Below are positions 1 to 7,251 of a stretch of DNA of 9,898 nucleotides, piece after piece. The position numbers were made by a program, and so were the translations under genes. Origin of the DNA: Bacteroidota bacterium (GTDB lineage: Bacteria; Bacteroidota; Bacteroidia; Chitinophagales; Chitinophagaceae); NCBI GenBank assembly GCA_947461985.1, contig CANHNT010000053.1, positions 1-9,898 of the forward strand, read 5' to 3'. The notes under the pieces were generated by a model. It was not told the origin of the DNA. It made no database searches and worked only from the letters and a program-made list of their open reading frames with translations. Within the stretch, counting starts at the first letter, position 1, and each line of letters opens with the position of its first letter.

Positions 1-97
1 ATTTTAAATCAAAAATCATAATATCCTTTGGGAAATAGTCTTCTAAATTGATGGTAATAATTCCGCTATCAGCTACTTTATTTACAAATGTTTCCAT
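1..97 (-). CDS. DUF2480 family protein, N-terminal part (gene runs off the window)
   Basis: Only the first 32 codons are inside the window. They begin with ATG at 97 and read METFVNKVADSGIITINLED followed by YFPKDIMIFDLK. The pattern of a short acidic start, VNKVA.SG, then a 'LEDYFP' motif is how DUF2480 proteins of Bacteroidota begin, as I recall the family; these are small cytoplasmic proteins of unknown function. There is no signal peptide. The start is supported by a TATTTTTG box six bases upstream of the ATG and by the lack of any closer alternative. It lies 50 bases downstream of the 265-residue gene on the same strand, so the two could share a transcript. The identification rests on a short stretch, so confidence is moderate. 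Confidence 0.65.
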   Translation of the reverse strand, partial: METFVNKVADSGIITINLEDYFPKDIMIFDLK

Positions 98-103
98 TAC
101 AGA

Positions 104-111
104 CAAAAATA
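104..111 (-). promoter_or_regulatory. Candidate -7 box (TATTTTTG) before the DUF2480 gene
   Basis: Read on the minus strand this is TATTTTTG, a full match to the Bacteroidota -7 consensus TAnnTTTG. It is only six bases upstream of the ATG, so the transcript would have almost no leader. No TTG box is visible 17-21 bases further upstream, so this is half a promoter and weak evidence. Confidence 0.3.
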
Positions 112-147
112 AGTTTTTAAACTGTTTAATTGGTTAAGAAGATATAA

Positions 148-945
148 TTAATGATTGAACGAATTGATCACACTGTCTTTTATTGCGTTGTAATTTTTAA
201 TTTTCATTCCTTTTTTTTGTTCTAAAAAACGCATATAAAACATAGCAAATGCATATACATCTAATTTTTTCAGTATGGTATTTTCATACAAAAGAGGTAA
301 ATACTTTTCTTTTTGTTCAAGAGTAGCCGATTGATGGAGTGTGAAGTTAATTATTGACCAATGGTAATCAATCGTTTCGTTTTTATTTTTTTTATTTTCG
401 ATATAAGAAATTACTTTTTTTACATTTATTGAATCTATTTTTTCTTTTTCAACCACTGTTTTTTTAATTGCAATGGTATCTTTTTCTGTTTTATAATAAG
501 CCAATTTATTGTTTATAAAATTGCTACTGTTTTGAATGTCAAAAAAATATCCGTACTCTTTATTATAGAAATGATCTTTTGCAGCTTTCTTTTTAATTTG
601 TTTTGTTATTTTATCCCAATAAGGAGTGCTGGTTAACTGTTTAAAAGAACCATAGTCGATAGAAATATTGGTTATAGACACCAACCCATCCAATGAATTG
701 AAATAATTAATTATTTTTTTAAGATTAAAATAAGCACTGTCCTGTTTATTTAAATATGCATAGCAAGACGCTAATTTATAGGTATGATTGTAATGAACAT
801 ACTTATTTTCTTTGGAGAGATTATTTAAAAAATTGGCACACTCTTGGTATTTTTTTTGGGCAAATAGCGCATTAATTTCATCTTCTTGGCTTTGAACAAA
901 ACTGCTACTAATAAATAAAACTAATATTAAAATATACTTTTTCAA
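148..945 (-). CDS. Exported TPR-like protein with DUF6624-like C-terminus, TTG start
   Basis: A 265-residue protein of unknown function. Residues 1-20 form a signal peptide: KK, then the hydrophobic run YILILVLFISSSF, ending at VQSQ. Residues 24-85 are helical and TPR-like (ALFAQKKYQECANFL, then YKLASCYAYLNKQDSAYFNL). Residues 97-112 (DYGSF..L...PYWDKI) match the 'D..F..L.....W' tail common after TPRs in Bacteroidota proteins. Residues 170-253 resemble a divergent DUF6624: D.IN...V, then LHQSATLEQKEKYLPLL and a helical end, but the usual final YGTQ is missing. The start must be non-ATG: the frame contains a TAA at 958-960, then ATT, TAC, ATT, CTG, TTG, and the signal peptide begins right after the TTG at 943-945. 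The gene is very AT-rich and sits divergently from the GH3 gene (135 bases between starts). I see no convincing promoter for it. Confidence 0.75.
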   Translation of the reverse strand: MKKYILILVLFISSSFVQSQEDEINALFAQKKYQECANFLNNLSKENKYVHYNHTYKLASCYAYLNKQDSAYFNLKKIINYFNSLDGLVSITNISIDYGSFKQLTSTPYWDKITKQIKKKAAKDHFYNKEYGYFFDIQNSSNFINNKLAYYKTEKDTIAIKKTVVEKEKIDSINVKKVISYIENKKNKNETIDYHWSIINFTLHQSATLEQKEKYLPLLYENTILKKLDVYAFAMFYMRFLEQKKGMKIKNYNAIKDSVINSFNH

Positions 946-1035
946 CAGAATGTAAATTTAATTAATTATTTAGTTATAATTTAAATTGAATGTTAAAGTT
1001 TGAAAGCAAACGAATAACTATTCTTAAACTGTATT

Positions 1036-1064
1036 TTGATATTAAATTAATAAAAGTAATTTTG
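1036..1064 (+). promoter_or_regulatory. Bacteroidota-type promoter for the GH3/beta-lactamase gene
   Basis: A TTG at 1036-1038 (-33 box) and TAATTTTG at 1057-1064 (-7 box, full match to TAnnTTTG) are separated by 18 bases. The -7 box ends 16 bases before the ATG at 1081, so transcription would start around 1069-1072 with a very short leader. This is pattern matching by eye in AT-rich DNA. Confidence 0.55.
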
Positions 1065-1080
1065 ACGAAATAGTCATTCA

Positions 1081-4000
1081 ATGTCAACAAAGCTTTTACT
1101 TCGTATTTTATTTTTTATATTCTCGATACCTGTCCTTTCTTTTGGTCAAGGGAAAAACAGTTCAGTCAAATTACCTCCATTTAAATCGCCTCAAGCCGTG
1201 TGGGTCGATAGCGTATATCATTCGCTTACCTTAGAAAAAAAAATTGCCCAACTTTATATGGTGGCTGCCTACTCTGGTGGTGAAAAATTTAATCAACCTT
1301 TAATTGAAAAATTAATTGCAGATTATGGAATTGGAGGATTAATTTATATGCAAGGAACACCCAAAGCCCAGGCCGAACAAACCAATTTACATCAATCAAA
1401 AAGCAAAGTGCCTTTATTGATTGCGATGGATGCTGAGTGGGGCTTAGGTATGCGTTTGACGGGCATTAAAGATTTTCCTCGACAAATTATGTTGGGCGCT
1501 ATGCAAGACAGCAGCATTGTTTTCAAAATGGCAGCAGCCATTGCCAGTCAATGTCGTCGTTTAGGAGTTCATATCGATTTTGCACCAGTCATTGATGTCA
1601 ATAACAATCCCAATAATCCCGTAATTAATTTTCGTTCGTTTGGAGAAAATAAAAACAAAGTAGCAAATTTTGGCATTCAATACATGAGGGGTTTACAAAA
1701 TAATGGCGTAATGGCATGTGCGAAACATTTTCCTGGTCATGGCGATACCGATGTTGATTCGCACAAAGACACTCCTGAAATTACCAAATCATTATCCGAT
1801 TTAGAAAAACTAGAATTATATCCTTTTACTAAACTAATTGCGAATGGCATTCAATCGATTATGGTGGCGCATTTGCAAATTCCGGCATTAGACAGCCAAG
1901 CGCACACACCCTCTACTTTATCTGAAAAAACAGTCACTGATCTATTAAAAAAGAAAATGGGTTTCGTGGGTTTAATATTTACGGATGCTTTAAATATGGA
2001 AGGTGTGGCGAAACACTACAGCCCTGGAGACATTGATTTAAAAGCGTTTCAGGCTGGTAATGATGTATTATTATTTTCTCAAGATGTGCCAACGGGTATT
2101 CAAAAAATTAAAAATGCCATTGAAACCAAGGTCATTTCTGAGAACCGTTTGGAAGAAAGTGTTAAGAAAATTTTAGTTGCTAAATACAATGCGGATCTTT
2201 CTCATTTCAAAAAAATAAACACCGAAAACATTGATGAGGATATTAATCAATATACCTCCACGATTCGTTTATTGGTTGCCGAAAATGCGATTACTTTATT
2301 GAACGATCCCAATTTAATTTTAGAAAAAATAAAAAAAGATGCCGTAAAAGAAATCGTTTATGTGGGTGTTGGCACAAGCAGTGAAACCAAATTTACAGAT
2401 GAATTAAAAAAATATGGGGTAAAGGAAATTTTGTTTGCACCCACATCCGAAAAAGAATTAAAATCATTTGTAAAACAACTCAAAAATACGGATGTAGTCA
2501 TTGTTGGAGTGCACAATATGAGTGGCTATCCTAAAAATAATTTTGGATTAGATGAATTAGAAGTAAAAGCGGTGAACCTACTTTCTCAAAACAATAATGC
2601 CATGACCGTTTTATTTGGGAATCCTTATGCAGTAAAAAGTTTTTGCGACATTGAAGGTTTACTAGTAGCTTATGATGAAGCTGAAGAAACCCAAAATATT
2701 GCGGCAAAAATAGTTACGAGTCAATTAAAAGCAAAAGGGAAATTGCCCGTTACAGTTTGTGAAAATTATAAAGAAGGCGATGGAATTGTATCGTTAAAAA
2801 ATGCTTTAGGAGAAGTGATCGATTCAGCCCGATTTGCAAAACAAAATAAAGATGTGCCAGAAAATCGTTTTAAAACAAGTTCCATTTTTTCAAAAGAGTA
2901 TCCGTTGGAATGTTGTGTAAGCCCTTTGGCATTGGGCATTAACATTGCTGAACTAGACAAACTCGATGCTTATTTAGATGCTTGTGTAAACCGAAATATT
3001 TTTCCTGGATGTAGAATTTTAGCTGCCAAAGAAGGCAATGTTTTTTACGACAAATCATTTGGGTATTTAGGAAACGATAAACGAAATGCAGTAGATATAA
3101 ATACTTTATATGATGTGGCATCGGTTACTAAAGTAGCGGCTACTAACATGGCTGTAATGAAATTATATGATCAAGGAAAATTAGATTTGAATGCGACATT
3201 AGGCAAATATGTTGCAATTACAAGAGGTACTGATAAAGAAAATTTAAGGATAAAAGATATTTTAACACATCAAGCAGGTTTAAAAAGTTGGATTCCTTTT
3301 TATAAAGAAACGTTAGATTCAAGTAAATATCCCAATCCATTAATTTACAATAAAACGATTAGAGGAAAATATACCCTAAAAGTTGCTGACAATTTATATA
3401 TGCGTACTGATTGGGTAGATACGATGTGGCAACGAATCCTTGTTTCCCCTTTGGAAAACAGGGGCAAATATGTGTACAGCGATTTAGATTTTATATTTAT
3501 GCAAGCTGTAGTAGAAAATATTACTAAAAAGAAATTAGATGAATTTGTAAGAGACGAATTTTACAAACCATTGGGAATGAATTATACGTGTTATTCACCC
3601 AAAAAGAATTTGAAAAATGCAGAAATTGCGCCTAGCGAATTTGATGATTATTTTAGGCATCAAATAGTGCAGGGCAATGTGCATGACATGGGTGCTGCCA
3701 TGTTTGGCGGAGTAAGTGGGCATGCAGGCCTTTTTTCAACGGCAAACGACTTAGGCATTTTAATGCAAATGCTCTTAAATGGTGGAAGTTATCAGGGGAA
3801 ACGCTATTTTCAAAAATCTACTGTGGAGTTATTTACAGCTAAATATTCGATGATTAGCCGACGAGGTTTAGGGTTTGATAAACCAGAACCCAATGCAGAC
3901 AAAAGCAGTCCATGTGCTGATAATGTTTCCCTAAAAGGTTTTGGTCATCAAGGTTTCACAGGGACATGTGTTTGGGCAGACCCTAGCAACGATTTGGTTT

Positions 4001-4137
4001 TTGTATTTCTTTCAAACCGAACCTATCCTACTGCCGAAAATAAAGCCATCAATAAAAATGGAGGCGTGAGAGAAATTGCACAATCTTATATTTATAAATC
4101 ATTGGGTATCCCTTCGAGATATACGAAGTGGAAATAA
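1081..4137 (+). CDS. Exported GH3 beta-N-acetylglucosaminidase fused to a serine beta-lactamase-like domain
   Basis: A 1018-residue two-part protein. Residues 1-22 are a signal peptide ending FGQ. Residues about 40-370 are a GH3 N-terminal barrel of the NagZ type. KHFPGHG at 215-221, followed by D226-S-H228, is the NagZ K-H-F-P-G-H-G-x4-D-S-H motif carrying the His/Asp acid-base dyad. TDALNMEG at 301-308 supplies the likely nucleophile D302. Residues about 395-575 are a weaker GH3 C-terminal alpha/beta domain. Residues about 620-1010 are a class C beta-lactamase/esterase-like domain with S681-V-T-K684, Y799-S-D801 in the place of Y-x-N, and H956-Q-G958 in the place of K-T-G. NagZ enzymes remove N-acetylglucosamine from muropeptides, so this protein probably processes peptidoglycan fragments outside the cytoplasm; substrate and the activity of the second domain are inferred. 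Same-length fusions are known in Bacteroidota. All catalytic residues of both halves are present. It stands alone behind its own promoter. Confidence 0.93.
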   Translation: MSTKLLLRILFFIFSIPVLSFGQGKNSSVKLPPFKSPQAVWVDSVYHSLTLEKKIAQLYMVAAYSGGEKFNQPLIEKLIADYGIGGLIYMQGTPKAQAEQTNLHQSKSKVPLLIAMDAEWGLGMRLTGIKDFPRQIMLGAMQDSSIVFKMAAAIASQCRRLGVHIDFAPVIDVNNNPNNPVINFRSFGENKNKVANFGIQYMRGLQNNGVMACAKHFPGHGDTDVDSHKDTPEITKSLSDLEKLELYPFTKLIANGIQSIMVAHLQIPALDSQAHTPSTLSEKTVTDLLKKKMGFVGLIFTDALNMEGVAKHYSPGDIDLKAFQAGNDVLLFSQDVPTGIQKIKNAIETKVISENRLEESVKKILVAKYNADLSHFKKINTENIDEDINQYTSTIRLLVAENAITLLNDPNLILEKIKKDAVKEIVYVGVGTSSETKFTDELKKYGVKEILFAPTSEKELKSFVKQLKNTDVVIVGVHNMSGYPKNNFGLDELEVKAVNLLSQNNNAMTVLFGNPYAVKSFCDIEGLLVAYDEAEETQNIAAKIVTSQLKAKGKLPVTVCENYKEGDGIVSLKNALGEVIDSARFAKQNKDVPENRFKTSSIFSKEYPLECCVSPLALGINIAELDKLDAYLDACVNRNIFPGCRILAAKEGNVFYDKSFGYLGNDKRNAVDINTLYDVASVTKVAATNMAVMKLYDQGKLDLNATLGKYVAITRGTDKENLRIKDILTHQAGLKSWIPFYKETLDSSKYPNPLIYNKTIRGKYTLKVADNLYMRTDWVDTMWQRILVSPLENRGKYVYSDLDFIFMQAVVENITKKKLDEFVRDEFYKPLGMNYTCYSPKKNLKNAEIAPSEFDDYFRHQIVQGNVHDMGAAMFGGVSGHAGLFSTANDLGILMQMLLNGGSYQGKRYFQKSTVELFTAKYSMISRRGLGFDKPEPNADKSSPCADNVSLKGFGHQGFTGTCVWADPSNDLVFVFLSNRTYPTAENKAINKNGGVREIAQSYIYKSLGIPSRYTKWK

Positions 4138-4231
4138 GGAAATGTTGAAGTAGAAAATTTCAATAAAATGAAACTACAACGGATAAAAAAACCTCGATTT
4201 AATAAATGAAGGTTAAATTGGAGCTTATTAT

Positions 4232-4253
4232 CAAAAATTATTCACAATTTTTG
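4232..4253. repeat. 8-bp perfect inverted repeat upstream of parA
   Basis: CAAAAATT (4232-4239) and AATTTTTG (4246-4253) are exact reverse complements around the 6-base loop ATTCAC. It lies 95 bases after the GH3 stop and 55 bases before the parA ATG. It could be a weak transcription end for the GH3 gene or part of a control region for parAB. The stem is almost all A/T, so chance is a real alternative. Confidence 0.4.
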
Positions 4254-4256
4254 TTC

Positions 4257-4282
4257 GGTGTATAAAAAAAATTTTATATACC
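4257..4282. promoter_or_regulatory. 11-bp near-perfect inverted repeat just before parA (operator or terminator candidate)
   Basis: GGTGTATAAAA (4257-4267) and TTTTATATACC (4272-4282) pair over 11 positions with one G-T wobble, around the loop AAAA. The GG/CC ends make it more than a simple A/T palindrome. It ends 26 bases before the parA start and follows the previous inverted repeat by only 3 bases. The position fits an operator over the parA promoter; a terminator for the upstream gene is the other reading. No family assignment is possible. Confidence 0.4.
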
Positions 4283-4294
4283 ACAAATAAATAT

Positions 4295-4302
4295 CATTTT
4301 TG
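4295..4302 (+). promoter_or_regulatory. Possible -7 box for parAB (CATTTTTG, one mismatch)
   Basis: CATTTTTG differs from TAnnTTTG at the first base and lies 6 bases before the ATG, which would give a nearly leaderless message. No matching TTG box is seen at the expected distance. Listed only because a promoter is needed somewhere between 4138 and 4308 and this is the closest match. Confidence 0.25.
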
Positions 4303-4308
4303 TAGTTG

Positions 4309-5127
4309 ATGGGTAAAATAATTTCAGTAGCAAATCAGAAAGGTGGTGTAGGCAAAACAACTACAGCCATCAATTTAGCGTGTAGCTTAGCTGTTTTAGA
4401 CTATAAAACGCTTTTAATAGATGCCGATCCTCAGGCAAATGCCACTACTGGCAATGGTTTCGACTTGCGCAATGTGCAATTGAGTGTATATGATTGTTTG
4501 GTTAACGATGTAGATGTGAATCAAGTGATTTTAGAAACCGAAACTCCAAATTTGTATTTAATGCCTTCTCATTTAGATTTGGTGGGTGCCGAAATTGAAT
4601 TAATCAATCATCCTAATCGTGAATATAAATTACAATCAGTTTTAAATGAAATTAAAAACAATTTTGATTTTATTATCATTGATTGCTCTCCCTCATTAGG
4701 CTTAATAACCGTAAATGCTTTAACAGCTAGTGATAGCGTGATTATTCCTGTTCAATGTGAGTTTTTTGCATTAGAAGGATTAGGAAAATTATTGAATACA
4801 ATTACGATTGTACAATCTAAACTAAATCCTAATTTGGGCATAGAAGGTATTTTAATGACGATGTATGATGGTCGTTTACGTTTATCGAACCAAGTGGTTG
4901 AGGAAGTCAAAAATCATTTCAATGAGTCTGTTTTCAATACCATTATCCACAGAAACACCCGATTAGGCGAAGCGCCAAGTTTAGGCAAGCCCGTTTTGTT
5001 GTATGATGCAGAATCTACAGGTGCTTTAAACTATTTAAATCTTGCCAAAGAAGTTTTACAACGCAACGATTTAACGAAAATAAAAAACAGTCAAAAAACG
5101 ATAGAAATAGAAGAGAATGAGCAATAA
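4309..5127 (+). CDS. parA: Chromosome partitioning ATPase ParA/Soj
   Basis: A 272-residue ParA ATPase of normal length for a short chromosomal Soj-type protein without an N-terminal helix-turn-helix. It has the deviant Walker A KGGVGKTT (residues 11-18, with signature K11 and P-loop K16), the A' motif LLIDADPQAN (35-44) and Walker B IIIDCSPSLGL (122-132). Conserved later segments include PVQCEFFALEG (147-157) and RNTRLGEAPS (215-224). ParA binds DNA without sequence specificity as an ATP dimer, and its ATP turnover is stimulated by ParB bound near the origin, which positions sister origins. The ATG at 4309 is chosen over the TTG at 4306 that directly precedes it, because MGKIISVANQKGG is the typical family start. 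Its last 11 bases overlap parB, suggesting translational coupling. Confidence 0.97.
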   Translation: MGKIISVANQKGGVGKTTTAINLACSLAVLDYKTLLIDADPQANATTGNGFDLRNVQLSVYDCLVNDVDVNQVILETETPNLYLMPSHLDLVGAEIELINHPNREYKLQSVLNEIKNNFDFIIIDCSPSLGLITVNALTASDSVIIPVQCEFFALEGLGKLLNTITIVQSKLNPNLGIEGILMTMYDGRLRLSNQVVEEVKNHFNESVFNTIIHRNTRLGEAPSLGKPVLLYDAESTGALNYLNLAKEVLQRNDLTKIKNSQKTIEIEENEQ

Positions 5128-6061
5128 ACCCAATCAAAAAGCGCAAATAGGAAAAGGCATTGGTGCCTTATTAGGCAATATAAAAGATGAAGTAAATGCA
5201 TTTCAAAAAAATGCAAATGCGGCACAAATGACTTCTCAACCAACCGATGAGGCTTTGGTGGGCAGCATTTCCAGAATTCCATTGACATCGATAGAAGTCA
5301 ACCCAAATCAACCACGAAGAACATTTGATGAAATTCCTTTACAAGAGTTGGCAGAATCTATCAAATTGCATGATATTATTCAACCGATTACGGTTACTAA
5401 ACTTCCGAATAAAAAATACCAATTAATATCGGGTGAGCGCCGGTTTAAAGCATCAAAAATTGCAGGTTTAACAGATATTCCAGCCTATGTGCGTGTAGCC
5501 AACGACCAAGAAATTTTGGAAATGGGTTTGCTCGAAAATTTGCAAAGAGAAAACCTAAATGCCATTGAAATTGGCTTGGCTTACAAACGTTTGATGGCAG
5601 AATGCAATATGACGCAGGAAAACGTTGCCGAAAGAATGAAGAAAGATAGAACTTCGGTTACGAACTATATTCGATTGCTAAAATTGCCTCCCTCAATTCA
5701 AGTTTCTGTAAGAAATAAAGAATTAACCATGGGACATGCCAGAGCCATTTTAGGTTTAGAGCATATTGAACAACAATTATTTGCTGCTAAAGAAATTATT
5801 ACCAATCAATTGTCGGTTCGTGCAACAGAAGAGTTGATCAAGAATTTAAATGCTAATTCTCAAACCAAGAAACCAACAACCGACAACCGTAAACCGTCAT
5901 CTGTTTTACCTCCTGCATATAAACGCATTGAAGACCAAATTGCTTCGCATTTTTCTACAAAAACAAAATTAGACAGAAAAAAAACGGGCAAAGGAACAAT
6001 TGTTATTGAGTTTTATAACGACAGTGACTTGGAGCGCATTTGTGAAAGCATGGGCATTTAG
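5117..6061 (+). CDS. parB: Chromosome partitioning protein ParB/Spo0J (CTP-binding clamp)
   Basis: A 314-residue ParB. Residues 11-20 hold KGIGALLG, the N-terminal motif that stimulates the ParA ATPase. Residues 50-145 are the ParB/Srx nucleotide-binding domain, with NPNQPRR (62-68), GERRF (106-110) and ENLQREN (140-146), the motifs that bind CTP and close the clamp. Residues about 160-245 are the helix-turn-helix region that reads parS (TQENVAERMKKDRTSVTNYI, 166-185). A low-complexity linker (246-266) precedes the C-terminal dimer domain (268-314), which ends in ERICESMGI. The gene starts inside parA (ATG at 5117) and stops 5 bases before the next gene. The linker DNA contains a heptamer array, described separately. 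No GTTTCACGTGAAAC-type parS site is visible in this window. Confidence 0.97.
   Translation: MSNKPNQKAQIGKGIGALLGNIKDEVNAFQKNANAAQMTSQPTDEALVGSISRIPLTSIEVNPNQPRRTFDEIPLQELAESIKLHDIIQPITVTKLPNKKYQLISGERRFKASKIAGLTDIPAYVRVANDQEILEMGLLENLQRENLNAIEIGLAYKRLMAECNMTQENVAERMKKDRTSVTNYIRLLKLPPSIQVSVRNKELTMGHARAILGLEHIEQQLFAAKEIITNQLSVRATEELIKNLNANSQTKKPTTDNRKPSSVLPPAYKRIEDQIASHFSTKTKLDRKKTGKGTIVIEFYNDSDLERICESMGI
5872..5899 (+). repeat. Four-unit heptanucleotide array inside the parB linker
   Basis: Four consecutive 7-mers, ACCAACA, ACCGACA, ACCGTAA and ACCGTCA, fit ACC(A/G)NNA with no gaps. A fifth related unit, ACCAAGA (5864-5870), precedes them with one extra base. They encode the hydrophilic linker PTTDNRKPS between the helix-turn-helix region and the dimer domain of ParB, where an insertion would be tolerated. 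The period of 7 is not a multiple of 3, so this is a DNA-level repeat and not a protein repeat. Confidence 0.65.
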
Positions 6062-6066
6062 AAATA

Positions 6067-6708
6067 ATGATTAATGATAAATTGTTAATGGTTAATGCTT
6101 CAAATACAATTTCTATTTTTTCTCTTTTGAGAAAATTTGGGGTATTGACAGTTTTACTTTTATTTTTTTCTCTTTCACTTTTTGCTCAACAAAAAGACAG
6201 TTTAATTACGAAAACGATAGTCGAAGAAAAAGTTGTTTTTCCTGATTCAATTTTTAAGTTTAATACAAAAATTTCGATTCCAAAACGGGCAGGACTTTAT
6301 TCAGCGATTTTGCCAGGTTTAGGACAAATTTACAACAAGCAATATTGGAAGACAGGATTAGTAGCAGTTGCAGCAGGAACGGTTACTTATTTCATTATTG
6401 ACAATCGTAAAAATTATCAAAAATATCAAGAAGCATATATCTCAAGAATTGATAACAGTCCTGCTACTACGGATACATTTTATAACTATTCCATTAATGA
6501 TATTGACATACTAAGAAGGGGTTTTAGAAAATACTACGAATATTCTATCATCTCAGGAACCTTGTGTTATTTAGTTAATATTTTAGATGCGTTTACCTCT
6601 TCGCATTTAAAAACTTTTGATATGAGTAAAAATATTAGCATGAAAGCCATACCTTACTTTGATAGTAGAAAACAAGTAGGATTGAAGGTGGTGGTTTGCT
6701 TGAAGTAA
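6067..6708 (+). CDS. DUF5683 domain membrane protein of the parAB cluster
   Basis: As predicted from the first ATG this is 213 residues. Residues 16-41 form a hydrophobic export or anchor segment (SIFSLLRKFGVLTVLLLFFS, ending FAQQ). Residues 71-95 hold the DUF5683 hallmark: IPKRAGLYSA, ILPGLGQIYN and KQYWK, resembling the P-GLGQ-YN motifs of small membrane proteins. Two further membrane segments are likely at about 97-112 and 158-176. The function is unknown; the family is often found directly after parB in Bacteroidota, with dapB and signal peptidase genes commonly following. Here dapB does not follow. The first ten residues (MINDKLLMVN) are encoded by a heptamer array and are probably not ancestral. 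The true start may be ATG 6088 (residue 8) or a later non-ATG codon before the hydrophobic run. The gene begins 5 bases after parB, so it is surely co-transcribed. Confidence 0.88.
   Translation: MINDKLLMVNASNTISIFSLLRKFGVLTVLLLFFSLSLFAQQKDSLITKTIVEEKVVFPDSIFKFNTKISIPKRAGLYSAILPGLGQIYNKQYWKTGLVAVAAGTVTYFIIDNRKNYQKYQEAYISRIDNSPATTDTFYNYSINDIDILRRGFRKYYEYSIISGTLCYLVNILDAFTSSHLKTFDMSKNISMKAIPYFDSRKQVGLKVVVCLK
6068..6095 (+). repeat. Four-unit heptanucleotide array over the DUF5683 start
   Basis: Four consecutive 7-mers, TGATTAA, TGATAAA, TTGTTAA and TGGTTAA, fit a degenerate TGRTTAA. Read on the other strand and shifted in phase they are ACCATTA-like, which matches the form ACC(A/G)NNA of the array inside parB. 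The array lies across the parB/DUF5683 junction and supplies two of the possible ATG starts of the downstream gene (6067 and 6088). Confidence 0.6.
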
Positions 6709-6722
6709 GGCTATTAGACAAA

Positions 6723-6746
6723 AAAACCGTCACTATGGACGGTTTT
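6723..6746. terminator. Bidirectional intrinsic terminator between convergent genes
   Basis: AAAACCGTC (6723-6731) and GACGGTTTT (6738-6746) form a perfect 9-bp stem around the loop ACTATG. The A-run on the left and the T-run on the right make it work on both strands. It lies 14 bases after the DUF5683 stop and 21 bases beyond the stop of the convergent lipoprotein gene, as expected for a shared terminator. Confidence 0.85.
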
Positions 6747-6767
6747 AAATTGATTATTTTTTAATTA

Positions 6768-7229
6768 TTAATGTTTCCAAGTAAACATATAAGAGGTTGC
6801 TGATAAACTATCATAGTTTTCTAGCTTTAGAGTAGTAGCATCTAATGTTATCATTTTTAAAGAAGCAGTGTATCCTAAACTAGCCTCTGTAACATTTAAG
6901 TATGTTTCATTAGTAGCGAATGCCCAAGTTCCAGTATTAACTGTATCTGCGTCAATAGGGTCACACTTTGTTAAACCTTCTATTTCGGCGTATACACTGT
7001 TAGTAGAAAATGTGGTAATATTATCTAATTCACAAGGGAGATAACTTGAAATCCCCTCTACCGCAGGTGCACCATTGGTACTCGTCATAACTGATGTTAA
7101 TTTCCAACCAGATTGAGTTAATAACTCTGTTTTGGTTTTTGAGATTGAGCTAGGGGTTGTTTCCTTTTTGCAAGAACCCAATGTAAATAGCAAGGCTACA
7201 GCTGCTACTAAAATTTTTTTGTTGTTCAT
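6768..7229 (-). CDS. Small lipocalin-like lipoprotein
   Basis: A 153-residue lipoprotein. Residues 1-20 are a type II signal peptide: NNKK, a hydrophobic run and the lipobox LGSC with the acylated C20. The mature start CKKETTPSS is a charged tether, and K-K-E is only a loose match to the K-(D/E)2 surface-export signal known from some Bacteroidota. The rest reads as a short beta-barrel: GWKLTSV (41-47), PCELDN..TFS (65-75), GLTKCD (85-90), GTWAF (100-104), then alternating strands to the end YMFTWKH. Two cysteines (C66, C89) are placed as in the Bacteroidota lipocalin-like family ('C..DN..F' then 'C....GTW') and could form a disulfide. Ligand and role are unknown. It has its own promoter and shares a terminator with the DUF5683 gene. 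Its position after DUF5683, where dapB is common, together with the gene-tail remnant behind it, suggests it is an insertion. Confidence 0.85.
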   Translation of the reverse strand: MNNKKILVAAVALLFTLGSCKKETTPSSISKTKTELLTQSGWKLTSVMTSTNGAPAVEGISSYLPCELDNITTFSTNSVYAEIEGLTKCDPIDADTVNTGTWAFATNETYLNVTEASLGYTASLKMITLDATTLKLENYDSLSATSYMFTWKH

Positions 7230-7251
7230 AATTTATATATTTTTTAAGTCG

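Noticed and set aside
2766..3121. Two overlapping minus-strand open frames of 64 and 60 codons inside the GH3/beta-lactamase gene
   Set aside because: They lie antisense to a strongly supported gene, have no recognisable protein features and no promoter or start context of their own.
4306..4308. TTG as the parA start
   Set aside because: The ATG immediately after it gives the canonical family N-terminus, so the extra residue is not needed.
4138..4308. A parS site near parAB
   Set aside because: No GTTTCACGTGAAAC-like sequence, nor any CACGTG core, was found here or elsewhere in the window.
5091..5288. Minus-strand open frame of 65 codons over the parA/parB junction
   Set aside because: It is antisense to two certain genes and its composition (Cys, His, Phe-rich) is that of a shadow frame.
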